Shown: positions 1 to 7,976, numbered from the stretch's first letter. The stretch is 11,960 nt of DNA from Candidatus Cloacimonas sp. 4484_140 (GCA_002049945.1 MVCT01000059.1:1-11960), one strand, 5' to 3'. Translations and numbers: made by a program. The notes: generated by a model not told the origin, from the sequence alone.

Positions 1-61
1 TCAAAATAATCAATTATTTCTACATAAGTGATTTAAGTTCCATCCAATTCTCTTCCAGAGT

Positions 62-99
62 CGTCAGTGACCATTCCCTGACGGAAGTGAAATCACTTC
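62..99. promoter_or_regulatory. Two adjacent inverted repeats upstream of the first ATP-grasp gene
   Basis: Two perfect inverted repeats sit side by side. CGTCAG (62-67) pairs with CTGACG (78-83) around a 10-nt loop. Immediately after comes the 16-bp near-continuous palindrome GAAGTGAAATCACTTC (84-99), with 7-bp arms and a 2-nt centre. No T-tract follows directly on the + strand. They lie 84 nt or more before the start codon at 183. The 16-bp palindrome has the shape of a dimeric regulator operator. Alternatively both could be hairpins ending a transcript that enters from the left. Between here and the gene the DNA is AT-rich, with a TATAAA at 122-127 but no convincing, well-spaced -35, so I do not call a promoter. 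Confidence 0.4.
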
Positions 100-182
100 A
101 CAATTTTCATAAAAAATTTGCTATAAATTTACAATCCGTTTTTTATTGATTGATATTTTTATATTTATCATAAGGAGTTTTC

Positions 183-3146
183 ATGGATCTATCGAAACTC
201 AATTATTACTATAATAAATTTAAGTTTGGTGAGGACAACTTTCACAACCTGATGAAGTATCACATCAAAGAGATACTGCTGGTTTCCACCTTTTATGATG
301 CCTTCATCTTCGAGCAGGACGGTCGGCTTTCCGAGCAGATATTCGGCGAATACCGCCAGCTCAACCTTAGCACCGCACCTCGCATCACAAGTGTTCCCAC
401 AGGCAAGCAGGCACTGGAAATGCTGGAAAACCGCTCTTTCGATCTGGTCATAACAATGATGAGGATCGGTGAGATAAGCCCTTTTGAACTGAGCCGCCGC
501 ATCAAGCAGCGCCATCCAAACATGCCCATTCTTCTGTTGCTCAATGTCCAGTCAGACATCTCCATTGTTGAAAAGAATGAAGACGAAATGCAGTATATCG
601 ATAAAGCATTTTTGTGGAACGGAGACACCAAACTTTTCCTCGCAATGGTAAAGATGGTTGAGGACATTCATAATGTGGAATACGACACAAAACAGGGCTA
701 TGTCCGCGTCATTTTGCTGATCGAAGATTCCATAATATATTACTCCATGTTCCTACCTCTACTTTATTCTGAAATTCTCAAACAGACACAGCGGCTCATC
801 AATGAGGAGTTGAGTGACATCAATAAGCGTCTTCAGATGCGAGCACGTCCCAAAGTTATGTTAGTGCACTCTTATGAAGAAGCAGTAAAATTCGTCGAAG
901 AATACCAAGAATACATTGTTGCTGTCATCTCTGATGTAAAATTTATTCATAATGGCATTTTGGATGAAAATGCAGGATTCAAACTAATTCAAAGAATGAA
1001 AGACCGCCAGATGGATATACCTGTCATTCTCCAATCCTCAGATATTGAGAATGAAGAAAAAGCGCGAAATCTGAAAGTAAATTTTCTTAATAAAACCTCA
1101 AAAACTATGCTTCACGATCTTCAGACCATTATTAAAAGCGACCTCGGATATGGCGATTTTGTTTTCCGAAACAAAGCAGGCGCCGAGATAGACAGAGCAG
1201 CTACCATGTTTGAGTTTGAACAGAAAATAAAAACACTTCCCGGCGAATCGCTTCTCTATCATGGTGAGAGAAACCATTTCTCAAGCTGGCTTGTCGCACA
1301 TGGTGAAATCCAGGTTGCAAAAGAGATTCTTCATTCCAACATCGCAGATTTTCATGATCTAGAAGAACTGAGAGAATACCTTCTGGGTGTTTTCCGCACT
1401 GTTCGGCAAAAACGAACCCACGGCAAGATAATAAATTTCGAACCTTCTGCTCTCTCTGAAGTTGATCAGATCATCCGCCTTGCAGAGGGCTCATTAGGCG
1501 GAAAGGGACGAGGACTTGCTTTTTTAAATGCGCTTCTTGTGACGATGGAGTTCGAAGAGGAATTCCCTGAAGTAGATATCGCCCTACCCAGCACTTCCAT
1601 TATTGGCACATCGGAATATGATTCTTTTATTGAGAGAAATAAGATCGGTGAATGGATCATCTCCAAAACTGATAAGGAAATTCAGGAAATTTTCATAAAG
1701 GGCACTTTGTCCAAAGAGCTTATCCAAAAATTAAGGATTTTTATAGAACATATCACTTATCCTATTGCAGTACGTTCGTCAGGACTTCTTGAGGATTCGC
1801 AGTCACAGCCCTTTGCGGGAATTTACAAAACCTTCCTTCTTCCTAACAATAATCCCGACAAAGAGATACGTCTGCGCCAGCTCTGCGATGCCATCAAACT
1901 GGTGTTCTCATCGGTCTATCTTGAAGGTGCTCGCAGCTATATTGAGAGCATCAATTACAAAGTCGAAGAAGAAAAGATGGCTGTGATCATTCAGGAAATG
2001 GTTGGCTCAGCTTTTGATGGTTGCTATTACCCGCATTTTTCCGGAGTGGGTCAATCCTACAATTTCTACCCTATTTCCTATCTTAAGAGCAGCGACGGCG
2101 TGGTTTCGTTGGCAGTTGGACTCGGAAAAGCAGTTGTTGAGGGAGAACTCAACTTCAGATTCTGTCCAAAATATCCTAAGATGGAAATCATTCCACCTGA
2201 GGAATTGGTTATGGATTCACAGAAATTCCTTTATGCAGTTGCAATGGATAAGGAGGATTTCAACCTGCTCGATGGAGATGAGATCACCATTGCAAATGTA
2301 CGCATCAGGCAAGCAGAAAAACATGGAACCCTGACGCACATGACGTCAATGTGGGACTATGAAAACAACCGCTTTATCGACGGAGTGACCACAAAAGGCA
2401 TGAAAATCGTAACTTTTGCAGATATTCTGAAATACAATTACTTCCCTCTTGCTAAAATTTCTGAAGAGATTCTTGATATCGGCGAAAAGGCGATGGGCGT
2501 ACCGGTTGAGATCGAGTTTGCAGTGAATCTTACCAAGGATGAGAAAAAGAAAATATATCCCACTTTTTATGTCCTCCAAATCAGACCCCTTACCATAAAT
2601 ACTGATGAAATTTACATTGATCCTGAAAATCTGAACAGGGACGAATTGATGCTTTACACTGAAAATGGCATGGGAAATGGCATGATAGATTCTGTCTATG
2701 ATGTCATCTTTGCTGATCTTGATAAATGGGATAAAACAAAGACTGAGAAAATGCGTGATGGAATTTCAAAAATGAATATGCGAATGAAAGCTGAGGATAG
2801 AAATTACATTCTTATTGGACCAGGACGTTGGGGTTCGCGAGATAAATTTCTCGGCATTCCGGTAAAATGGACTGACATTAGCATGGCAAAGATCATTGTT
2901 GAAGCAGGGCTTGAAGATTTTGTCGTGGATAGCTCACAGGGCACACATTTCTTCCACAATCTCGTATCTATGGATGTGGGTTATTTCAGCATTCCCCATA
3001 TTTCTGACACCGATTCTCTGGACTGGAATTGGCTCAAACAGCAAAGAGTTATAGAGAAAACGGATTACTTCCTTCATATTCGGGTCGCTCATCCGCTGGT
3101 CATTAAAATGGATGGCCGCAAAGGACACGCTGTCATATATAAATAA
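183..3146 (+). CDS. Receiver/PPDK_N (PEP synthase-type ATP-grasp) fusion protein, paralog A
   Basis: This 987-residue protein has several parts. Residues ~28-160 form a degenerate receiver fold: Met92 stands where the phosphoacceptor Asp should be, and S35/T36 replace the acidic pair. Residues ~174-315 form a second receiver with a complete set: E181/D182, D251, S285 and K304. The stretch between its first two strands is unusually long (~40 residues). Residues ~320-420 are a conserved region with RNHFSSWLVAH at 363-373, function unknown. Residues ~430-803 are a PEP synthase/PPDK N-terminal ATP-grasp (PPDK_N): GSLGGKG with K441, AVRSSGLLED at 529-538 and VEIEF...LQIRPL at 775-803. The last ~185 residues carry GPGRWGS (879-885) and GTHFFHNL (920-927), a domain I cannot name. 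The phosphohistidine domain and PEP/pyruvate barrel are absent, so this is not a standard PpsA or PPDK. A cytoplasmic ATP-dependent phosphotransfer or regulatory role is inferred. The start is supported by AAGGAG (172-177) five nt upstream and by alignment with paralog B. Confidence 0.85.
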   Translation: MDLSKLNYYYNKFKFGEDNFHNLMKYHIKEILLVSTFYDAFIFEQDGRLSEQIFGEYRQLNLSTAPRITSVPTGKQALEMLENRSFDLVITMMRIGEISPFELSRRIKQRHPNMPILLLLNVQSDISIVEKNEDEMQYIDKAFLWNGDTKLFLAMVKMVEDIHNVEYDTKQGYVRVILLIEDSIIYYSMFLPLLYSEILKQTQRLINEELSDINKRLQMRARPKVMLVHSYEEAVKFVEEYQEYIVAVISDVKFIHNGILDENAGFKLIQRMKDRQMDIPVILQSSDIENEEKARNLKVNFLNKTSKTMLHDLQTIIKSDLGYGDFVFRNKAGAEIDRAATMFEFEQKIKTLPGESLLYHGERNHFSSWLVAHGEIQVAKEILHSNIADFHDLEELREYLLGVFRTVRQKRTHGKIINFEPSALSEVDQIIRLAEGSLGGKGRGLAFLNALLVTMEFEEEFPEVDIALPSTSIIGTSEYDSFIERNKIGEWIISKTDKEIQEIFIKGTLSKELIQKLRIFIEHITYPIAVRSSGLLEDSQSQPFAGIYKTFLLPNNNPDKEIRLRQLCDAIKLVFSSVYLEGARSYIESINYKVEEEKMAVIIQEMVGSAFDGCYYPHFSGVGQSYNFYPISYLKSSDGVVSLAVGLGKAVVEGELNFRFCPKYPKMEIIPPEELVMDSQKFLYAVAMDKEDFNLLDGDEITIANVRIRQAEKHGTLTHMTSMWDYENNRFIDGVTTKGMKIVTFADILKYNYFPLAKISEEILDIGEKAMGVPVEIEFAVNLTKDEKKKIYPTFYVLQIRPLTINTDEIYIDPENLNRDELMLYTENGMGNGMIDSVYDVIFADLDKWDKTKTEKMRDGISKMNMRMKAEDRNYILIGPGRWGSRDKFLGIPVKWTDISMAKIIVEAGLEDFVVDSSQGTHFFHNLVSMDVGYFSIPHISDTDSLDWNWLKQQRVIEKTDYFLHIRVAHPLVIKMDGRKGHAVIYK

Positions 3147-3153
3147 GTAGATC

Positions 3154-6123
3154 ATGAAACTGGAAGAACTGGATAAGTACTATAATAAATTCAAATTCGG
3201 TGAGGATATCTTTCACAACCTCATGAAGAGAAGGGTGAAAGAAATTCTCCTCATCTCAAATTTCTATGATGCCTATATCCTTGAACAGGATGGGCGGCTT
3301 TCCGAACAATTGTACGGTGAGTACAAACAGCTCAACCTGACTAACGAACCGCGCATCACGACTATTCCTATAAGCAAATCAAAAGATATTACTGAAAAGC
3401 TGAAAACCAAGGAATTCGATCTTGTAATAATTATGATGAGAATGGGAGAGATCACACCATTTGAACTAAGCAGAGACATCAAAGAACACTATCCAAACCT
3501 ACCCATCCTGTTGCTTTTAAATAAGCAATCCTACATTGATGTTATCCACCGTAGCGAAGATAAACTGTATTATATTGATGATGTTTTTCTGTGGACAGGT
3601 GACGCAAAACTCTTTCTTGGCATGATCAAATCGGTCGAGGACAAGTGGAACATAGATCACGACACAACTCAAGGATTGGTGCGTGTCGTATTGCTTATAG
3701 AAAGTTCTATTGATTATTATTCACTCTTCCTGCCGCTTCTTTATCAGGAAATCCTCGATCAGACTCAGCGGCTTATTTCATCCGAATTGAATGAAGCAAA
3801 TAAACGCCTGAGAATGAAAGCCCGACCCAAGGTTATCCTTGTGCATGACTACGAAGATGCACTATACTACTTTCAAAAATACAAGGAATATATTATCGGT
3901 ATAATCACAAATGTGAACCTGAAAGTGAATGGGCAATTCAATATTGAAGGTGGACTAAATCTTGTAAAAACCATTCGTTCTGAGGAGCCCGAACTTCCGA
4001 TTCTTATGCAATCAGCAGAAGAAAGTTTCAGGAAAGATGCAGAGCAACTGAACACTCAATTCCTATATAAATATTCCAAATCCTTTTTCAGTGACATGCG
4101 CAGCTTCATCACCGATAATCTTGGCTTTGGTGATTTTGTTTTCAAAACTCCCTCAGGAAAGGTTTTACGAAGAGTAAAAAATCTCGAAGAGTTTGAGCAT
4201 AGTTTGAAGGATATTCCCGAAGGATCCATCATCTATCATGCAGATAGAAATCATTTCTCTGCATGGCTCATTGCCCGTGGTGAGATGCAGATCGCCAAGA
4301 AGGTCAGAGCGCTTAAAGTGCAGGATTTTCCCACAAGTGTTGACTTGCGTAATTTCCTCATCCTTACCATCCATGAAATACGCAGAAAACTCAATCGTGG
4401 AAAAGTCATAAATTTTGACCCATCATTTCTTCATGAAGAAGATAAAATAGTAAAGCTCGGAGATGGTTCGCTTGGCGGAAAAGGGCGTGGAATAGCTTTT
4501 TTGAATGCCATGCTCGTTACATTGGATGTGAATAAGGATTTTGATAATGTTGATATAAGAATCCCCAAAACAGCGATACTCGGCACAAATGAGTATGACT
4601 GGTTCCTGGAGCATAATAATATCATGAATTCTATTGCAGAAAAAAGCGACCAGGAAATTGCTGATATTTTTTTTAAAGGAACGCTTTCACCCCAGCTCAA
4701 TGAACGTCTGAAAATTCTTATAGAAAAAACTGAATATCCGCTCGCAGTCCGCTCATCCGGCTTGCTGGAGGATTCGCAGTCTCAGCCATTTGCGGGTATT
4801 TATAGAACCTATATGCTTCCTAATAATAATGAAGACAATAAAGTCCGATTAACTCACCTGCAGGAAGCAATAAAGCTTGTGTTTGCGTCTCCCTTCCAGG
4901 AAAATGCGCGCTGTTATATCGAGAGTATTCACTTCAAGATCGATGAAGAAAAGATGGCAGTTGTGGTTCAGGAAATTGTCGGATCAACCTACGACGGCTA
5001 TTACTTTCCCCAGTTATCAGGCGTTGCACAATCTTATAATTACTACCCCACTTTTATTATGAAGCACACAGACGGGATCGCATCCATTGCACTTGGGCTT
5101 GGCAAATCAGTAGTTGACGGTGAAAGAGCTTACCGTTACTGTCCAAGACATCCCAAAGTTGATATGTTGCGTCCTACGGAAATCGTGGAGAACAATCAGA
5201 GAGAATTCTATGCACTCGATATGAATGACAATACTTTCGATCTCAGTAAAGGTGATGACGCAACTCTTGAACGAAAACGAATTACCAATGCCTATAAAGA
5301 CGGTATTTTCCAGCCATTTACCTCCGTGTGGGATTATGAACATTTCGCTTTTTTAGATGGAAAGTTTATCAAAGGTCCTCGTGTAATCACATTTAGGAAT
5401 GTGATCCGATTTAATCAATATCCCCTATCTGATATCATAAACCGAATGCTCGAGATTGGAGAGATCGGGCTTGGAGTGCCTGTTGAGATCGAATTTGCAA
5501 TGAAATTTCAAGAAGATGGAAGAGCTCTTGAAAAACCAATTTTCTACATCCTTCAGATACGTCCACTTATGATAACAAAGGAAAATATTAATATTGAATT
5601 GGATAAGCTTTCACCTAAGGAACTAGTCCTGCTGACCACAAAAGGTATGGGTAACGGCATCGTGCAGGATGTGAAGGATATTATTTATCTTGATCCTACA
5701 AAATTTGAGAGCACGAAAACCCTCGAAATGAAAGATGAGCTTGAATTCCTGAATAAGGAAATGAAGAAAAAGGATGCCAGGTACATACTGATCGGACTGG
5801 GACGCTGGGGCACGAATGACCGCTTTCTTGGCGTGCCGGCACGTTGGGGGCAAATTGATCAGGCAGCAGTAATAGTTGAAGTGGGCATGCAGAATCTTCC
5901 GATCGAACCCTCGCAGGGAAGCCATTTCTTCCACAACCTCGTTGCAATGAATGTGGGCTATTTCACGATTCCCTATACTTCAAAACAGGATTTTGTGGAC
6001 TGGGCATGGCTGAACCGGCAAAAAGCAGAGCATGAGTTGACCTTTTTCAGACATGTATCATCACAAAAGGAATTTCTTATAAAAATGGATGGGAAAAAGG
6101 GCGTTGCAGTAATTTACAAATAA
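3154..6123 (+). CDS. Receiver/PPDK_N (PEP synthase-type ATP-grasp) fusion protein, paralog B
   Basis: This 989-residue paralog of the preceding gene is collinear over its whole length. The start is fixed by the shared N-terminus (YYNKFKFGED in both). ATP-grasp residues are kept: GSLGGKG with K443, AVRSSGLLED at 531-540 and VEIEF...LQIRPL at 777-805. So are RNHFSAWLIAR (365-375), GLGRWG (881-886) and GSHFFHNL (922-929). The first receiver is degenerate as in A (Met94 at the acceptor position). The second receiver is also degenerate here: the acidic pair has become E183/S184 and the phosphoacceptor is N253 in place of Asp, although K306 remains. B therefore probably cannot accept phosphate at that site. 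It begins 7 nt after the stop of A and has no strong ribosome binding site, so co-transcription and translational coupling are likely. Like A, it lacks the phosphohistidine and PEP-binding domains. The tandem arrangement suggests the two products work together, possibly as a hetero-oligomer (inference). Confidence 0.85.
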   Translation: MKLEELDKYYNKFKFGEDIFHNLMKRRVKEILLISNFYDAYILEQDGRLSEQLYGEYKQLNLTNEPRITTIPISKSKDITEKLKTKEFDLVIIMMRMGEITPFELSRDIKEHYPNLPILLLLNKQSYIDVIHRSEDKLYYIDDVFLWTGDAKLFLGMIKSVEDKWNIDHDTTQGLVRVVLLIESSIDYYSLFLPLLYQEILDQTQRLISSELNEANKRLRMKARPKVILVHDYEDALYYFQKYKEYIIGIITNVNLKVNGQFNIEGGLNLVKTIRSEEPELPILMQSAEESFRKDAEQLNTQFLYKYSKSFFSDMRSFITDNLGFGDFVFKTPSGKVLRRVKNLEEFEHSLKDIPEGSIIYHADRNHFSAWLIARGEMQIAKKVRALKVQDFPTSVDLRNFLILTIHEIRRKLNRGKVINFDPSFLHEEDKIVKLGDGSLGGKGRGIAFLNAMLVTLDVNKDFDNVDIRIPKTAILGTNEYDWFLEHNNIMNSIAEKSDQEIADIFFKGTLSPQLNERLKILIEKTEYPLAVRSSGLLEDSQSQPFAGIYRTYMLPNNNEDNKVRLTHLQEAIKLVFASPFQENARCYIESIHFKIDEEKMAVVVQEIVGSTYDGYYFPQLSGVAQSYNYYPTFIMKHTDGIASIALGLGKSVVDGERAYRYCPRHPKVDMLRPTEIVENNQREFYALDMNDNTFDLSKGDDATLERKRITNAYKDGIFQPFTSVWDYEHFAFLDGKFIKGPRVITFRNVIRFNQYPLSDIINRMLEIGEIGLGVPVEIEFAMKFQEDGRALEKPIFYILQIRPLMITKENINIELDKLSPKELVLLTTKGMGNGIVQDVKDIIYLDPTKFESTKTLEMKDELEFLNKEMKKKDARYILIGLGRWGTNDRFLGVPARWGQIDQAAVIVEVGMQNLPIEPSQGSHFFHNLVAMNVGYFTIPYTSKQDFVDWAWLNRQKAEHELTFFRHVSSQKEFLIKMDGKKGVAVIYK

Positions 6124-6124
6124 G

Positions 6125-6339
6125 CTATTTCCCCCATTTGTCTTCCAGGTCATTAGTAAGTTCTTCGATCTTTTCTATTGCTTTTTATATTTAAGCAAGT
6201 GCTCTCATTAATATTTTTTTTGTTTATTGAAGAGAAGATTCACTCCGTAGATGTTATTATTATAAAAAACTATTTTGCCTGATTTCATATGATGCACGAT
6301 TGTAAATTACACCTATTTTAAAAAATATATTAGATTATC
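6125..6339. other. Intergenic boundary of the AT-rich island, with a possible 3' gene remnant
   Basis: This 215-nt gap lies between the convergent ATP-grasp paralog B and the restriction endonuclease. From 6181 to 6125 on the - strand a short open stretch reads AIEKIEELTNDLEDKWGK followed by TAG. It resembles the charged helical C-terminus of a protein, has no start codon, and runs into an in-frame TAA at 6187-6185. Base composition is ordinary up to about 6180 and becomes strongly AT-rich beyond. It may be the stub of a gene cut off when the restriction-modification block arrived, but so short a stretch could be chance. I see no clear terminator hairpin, tRNA, inverted repeat or target duplication in the remainder. 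Confidence 0.25.
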
Positions 6340-6954
6340 TTATGGTTCGACTCCCAATATAAGAAGTGGAATTGCTGGATTATTCCTTCCATGTCTTAAG
6401 ATATTATAAACTTCTCCCTCATAATATGCTATTCCTGTAGACATTTCAAGTTTCATACTTTTAGTTGGTAAAATTTCAATACCTAAATTTATAATTCCCC
6501 CAGAATAAAATAACATATGTTTTACAAATATATCATAAGCAACGAACGAATATTTACCAAATTGAACTTCTACAGCAATTTTATCTTTAATAAAATCTGT
6601 TTGTTTATAAGAAAAAATTGGATTCATTTCATTATTTTCTAATAAAAACTTTTTTTGTTGTTTAAACGGTATATTTATACTTTTTTCCATTAATTCTCTA
6701 TCAAGAGTAATGTAGTAACTATACCTACTTTCAAACCATTCTTTTTCGTTGAATAATTTTTTATATTCCTTGTTAATAGCTTTGGGATTAAATAATTTTT
6801 TCCCCTTCATAGTCTTTTCTTTACTTACTTTCGTCCGAAAAGAATTAGCATCCAGTGAAGTGATGATATTCTTAATTTCTTTATAAATCTTCTTATGATG
6901 TACAATAAGATATTCTTCACCATTTAAATGGGAAAATTTATAACAAATCTTCAT
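6340..6954 (-). CDS. BglII/BstYI-family type II restriction endonuclease
   Basis: From the chosen ATG at 6954 this is 204 residues, close to BstYI (about 203) and BglII (about 223). The core reads TDFIKDKIAVEVQFGKYSF: D120, E129 and Q131. This D-x8-E-x-Q arrangement is the metal-binding catalytic signature of BglII (D84/E93/Q95) and BstYI (D119/E128/Q130), as I recall those numbers. Downstream, GIINLGIEILP and the C-terminal IPLLILGVEP fit the family's core strands. Such enzymes cut within GATC-centred palindromes (A^GATCT or R^GATCY), so a related target is expected but not proven. An in-frame ATG at 6972 would add six residues. The ATG at 6954 is preferred because GGAGG (6961-6965) lies 6 nt upstream and because it overlaps the old stop of the methyltransferase by 1 nt (TAATG). 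The frame looks full-length with active-site residues intact. It is very AT-rich compared with its neighbours, which suggests horizontal transfer. Confidence 0.8.
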   Translation of the reverse strand: MKICYKFSHLNGEEYLIVHHKKIYKEIKNIITSLDANSFRTKVSKEKTMKGKKLFNPKAINKEYKKLFNEKEWFESRYSYYITLDRELMEKSINIPFKQQKKFLLENNEMNPIFSYKQTDFIKDKIAVEVQFGKYSFVAYDIFVKHMLFYSGGIINLGIEILPTKSMKLEMSTGIAYYEGEVYNILRHGRNNPAIPLLILGVEP

Positions 6955-7822
6955 TATTTCCCTCCAATCCATTCTTTAGGATATTTAGAAATTTTGTTAT
7001 CAGAGCTTGGCTTATAAATTGGTTTTGTTAATGGCCTGATTTTCAGAGTATCAAAGCAGCAATTATTGTTGAACCAACTCCAGAATATGGATCTAGAATC
7101 CAACTATTTTTATTTGTTAATGCCAAAATACATCTCTCAACTAGCTCAACAGGAAATTGACAAGGATGTTCAGTTTTTTCTGGATGATTTGCTTTCACAT
7201 TTGGAATTTCCCAGATTAAATTGTCCCAATCTTGTATTAAAATATCCCATACATCTGAAGGATTTTTTCCTTTAGGATTACCTGATAATTTACCTTTATT
7301 GGGACCTTTAAAATGTCTTTTACCAGGATACTTCGAAGGTATTCTAACATCATCTAAGTTAAATATATATTCATCCCCTTTGGTAAACCACAATATTGTT
7401 TCATATCTTCCAGAAAATCTATTTTTTGCATGAAGACCATGTCCGAAACGCCATATTATCCTATTTCTTAATTTTAATTTCATTTCTTTAAAAATGTTAT
7501 AATAAAAAATATCTAAAGGAAAAACCTCGCCATTATCAACATAGTTACCAACCTGCCAACATAAACTCCCTTTTTCTGATAAAATTCTTACTAATTCTTT
7601 TATTACTTCTCTCTGAGAAAGAAGATACTTTTCTATTGATACTTTTCTTTCATATTCTTTCCCAATATTGTATGGTGGTGAACTTACTATTAAATCAAAA
7701 AAATTACTTTTAAAACTTTTCAACGTTTCAAAAGTATCTGAATTATAAAGAATATACTCATTACTATCAAACAAATTGATATAATTACCTTTCGAAAACA
7801 TCATATTATTTTTTCTTTCCAT
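6954..7822 (-). pseudogene. Beta-class (probably N4-cytosine) DNA methyltransferase, broken by internal deletion and frameshift
   Basis: The intact part (7822-7043, 259 residues) has the beta-class order: motif IV SPPYNIGK (residues 48-55), the region RIIWRFGHGLHAKNRFSGR, motif X around EHPCQFPVELVERC, then SAM-binding motif I DPYSGVGST (244-252). It stops abruptly at AALIL-TGA (7043). The usual following strand and helix with motif II, the acidic residue that binds SAM ribose, is missing. In another frame, from 7055 to 6954, the DNA reads FDTLKIRPLTKPIYKP, then a stretch ending YPKEWIGGK and TAA. This matches the RP..KP.Y.P....P.EW tail of this family. The tail's stop overlaps the endonuclease ATG by one base. 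The ancestral gene therefore lost an estimated 25-35 codons, a 3n+1 length, near 7055. The encoded enzyme should be inactive. SPPY favours m4C, as reported for M.BglII, but m6A cannot be excluded. ATG at 7822 has only a weak ribosome binding site; the ATGs at 7804 and 7801 are alternatives. Confidence 0.8.
6961..6965 (-). promoter_or_regulatory. Ribosome binding site of the restriction endonuclease, inside the methyltransferase tail
   Basis: GGAGG on the - strand lies 6 nt before the ATG at 6954 and is made of the last codons (WIGGK) of the ancestral methyltransferase. With the TAATG overlap this is a classic coupling arrangement. It decides the endonuclease start and shows that the out-of-frame methyltransferase tail was once translated. 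Confidence 0.7.
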
Positions 7823-7877
7823 TATCTGTTTTACTATTTTTTATTTATGTATATTCATGTCAATTTTTTCTTTTGTG

Positions 7878-7904
7878 TTGAAAAAACGTTTTTTTAATTA
7901 TAAT
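7878..7904 (+). promoter_or_regulatory. Candidate promoter of the first glutamate dehydrogenase
   Basis: TTGAAA (7878-7883) and a perfect TATAAT (7899-7904) are separated by 15 bp, slightly short of the ideal 17. They lie in the 154-nt divergent gap between the methyltransferase and glutamate dehydrogenase genes. A TTGACA directly follows (7905-7910), but its 17-bp-spaced partner TTTTTA is poor. On the opposite strand another TTGACA (7863-7858) faces the methyltransferase, without a good -10. The surrounding DNA is so AT-rich that such matches arise easily. Confidence 0.35.
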
Positions 7905-7976
7905 TTGACAAATATTAATAGGGTTCATTTTTACGCCAAATCTTACCATAATAAATAATATCTGGAGGTATTCCTC

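Noticed and set aside
20..97. Short - strand open stretch ending REWSLTTLEENWMELKSLM and TAG upstream of the first gene
   Set aside because: It looks protein-like but is only about 25 codons, has an in-frame TGA at 100-98 and no plausible start or ribosome binding site. It may be a remnant or chance; not annotated.
183..6123. Calling the two large genes phosphoenolpyruvate synthase (ppsA) or PPDK
   Set aside because: Only the ATP-grasp half is present; no phosphohistidine motif or PEP/pyruvate barrel follows, so the enzyme name would be misleading.
6955..6972. ATG at 6972 as start of the restriction endonuclease
   Set aside because: It lies inside the ancestral methyltransferase tail without its own ribosome binding site. 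ATG 6954 has GGAGG 6 nt upstream and the TAATG coupling overlap.
7043..7060. Programmed frameshift rescuing the methyltransferase
   Set aside because: A -1 shift would join motif I to the tail, but there is no X XXY YYZ slippery site, and the joined protein would still lack the motif II segment. Deletion plus frameshift explains the data better.
6340..7822. A novel anti-phage system built from the two AT-rich genes
   Set aside because: Catalytic motifs and gene order are those of an ordinary type II restriction-modification pair; the novelty is its damage, not its type.
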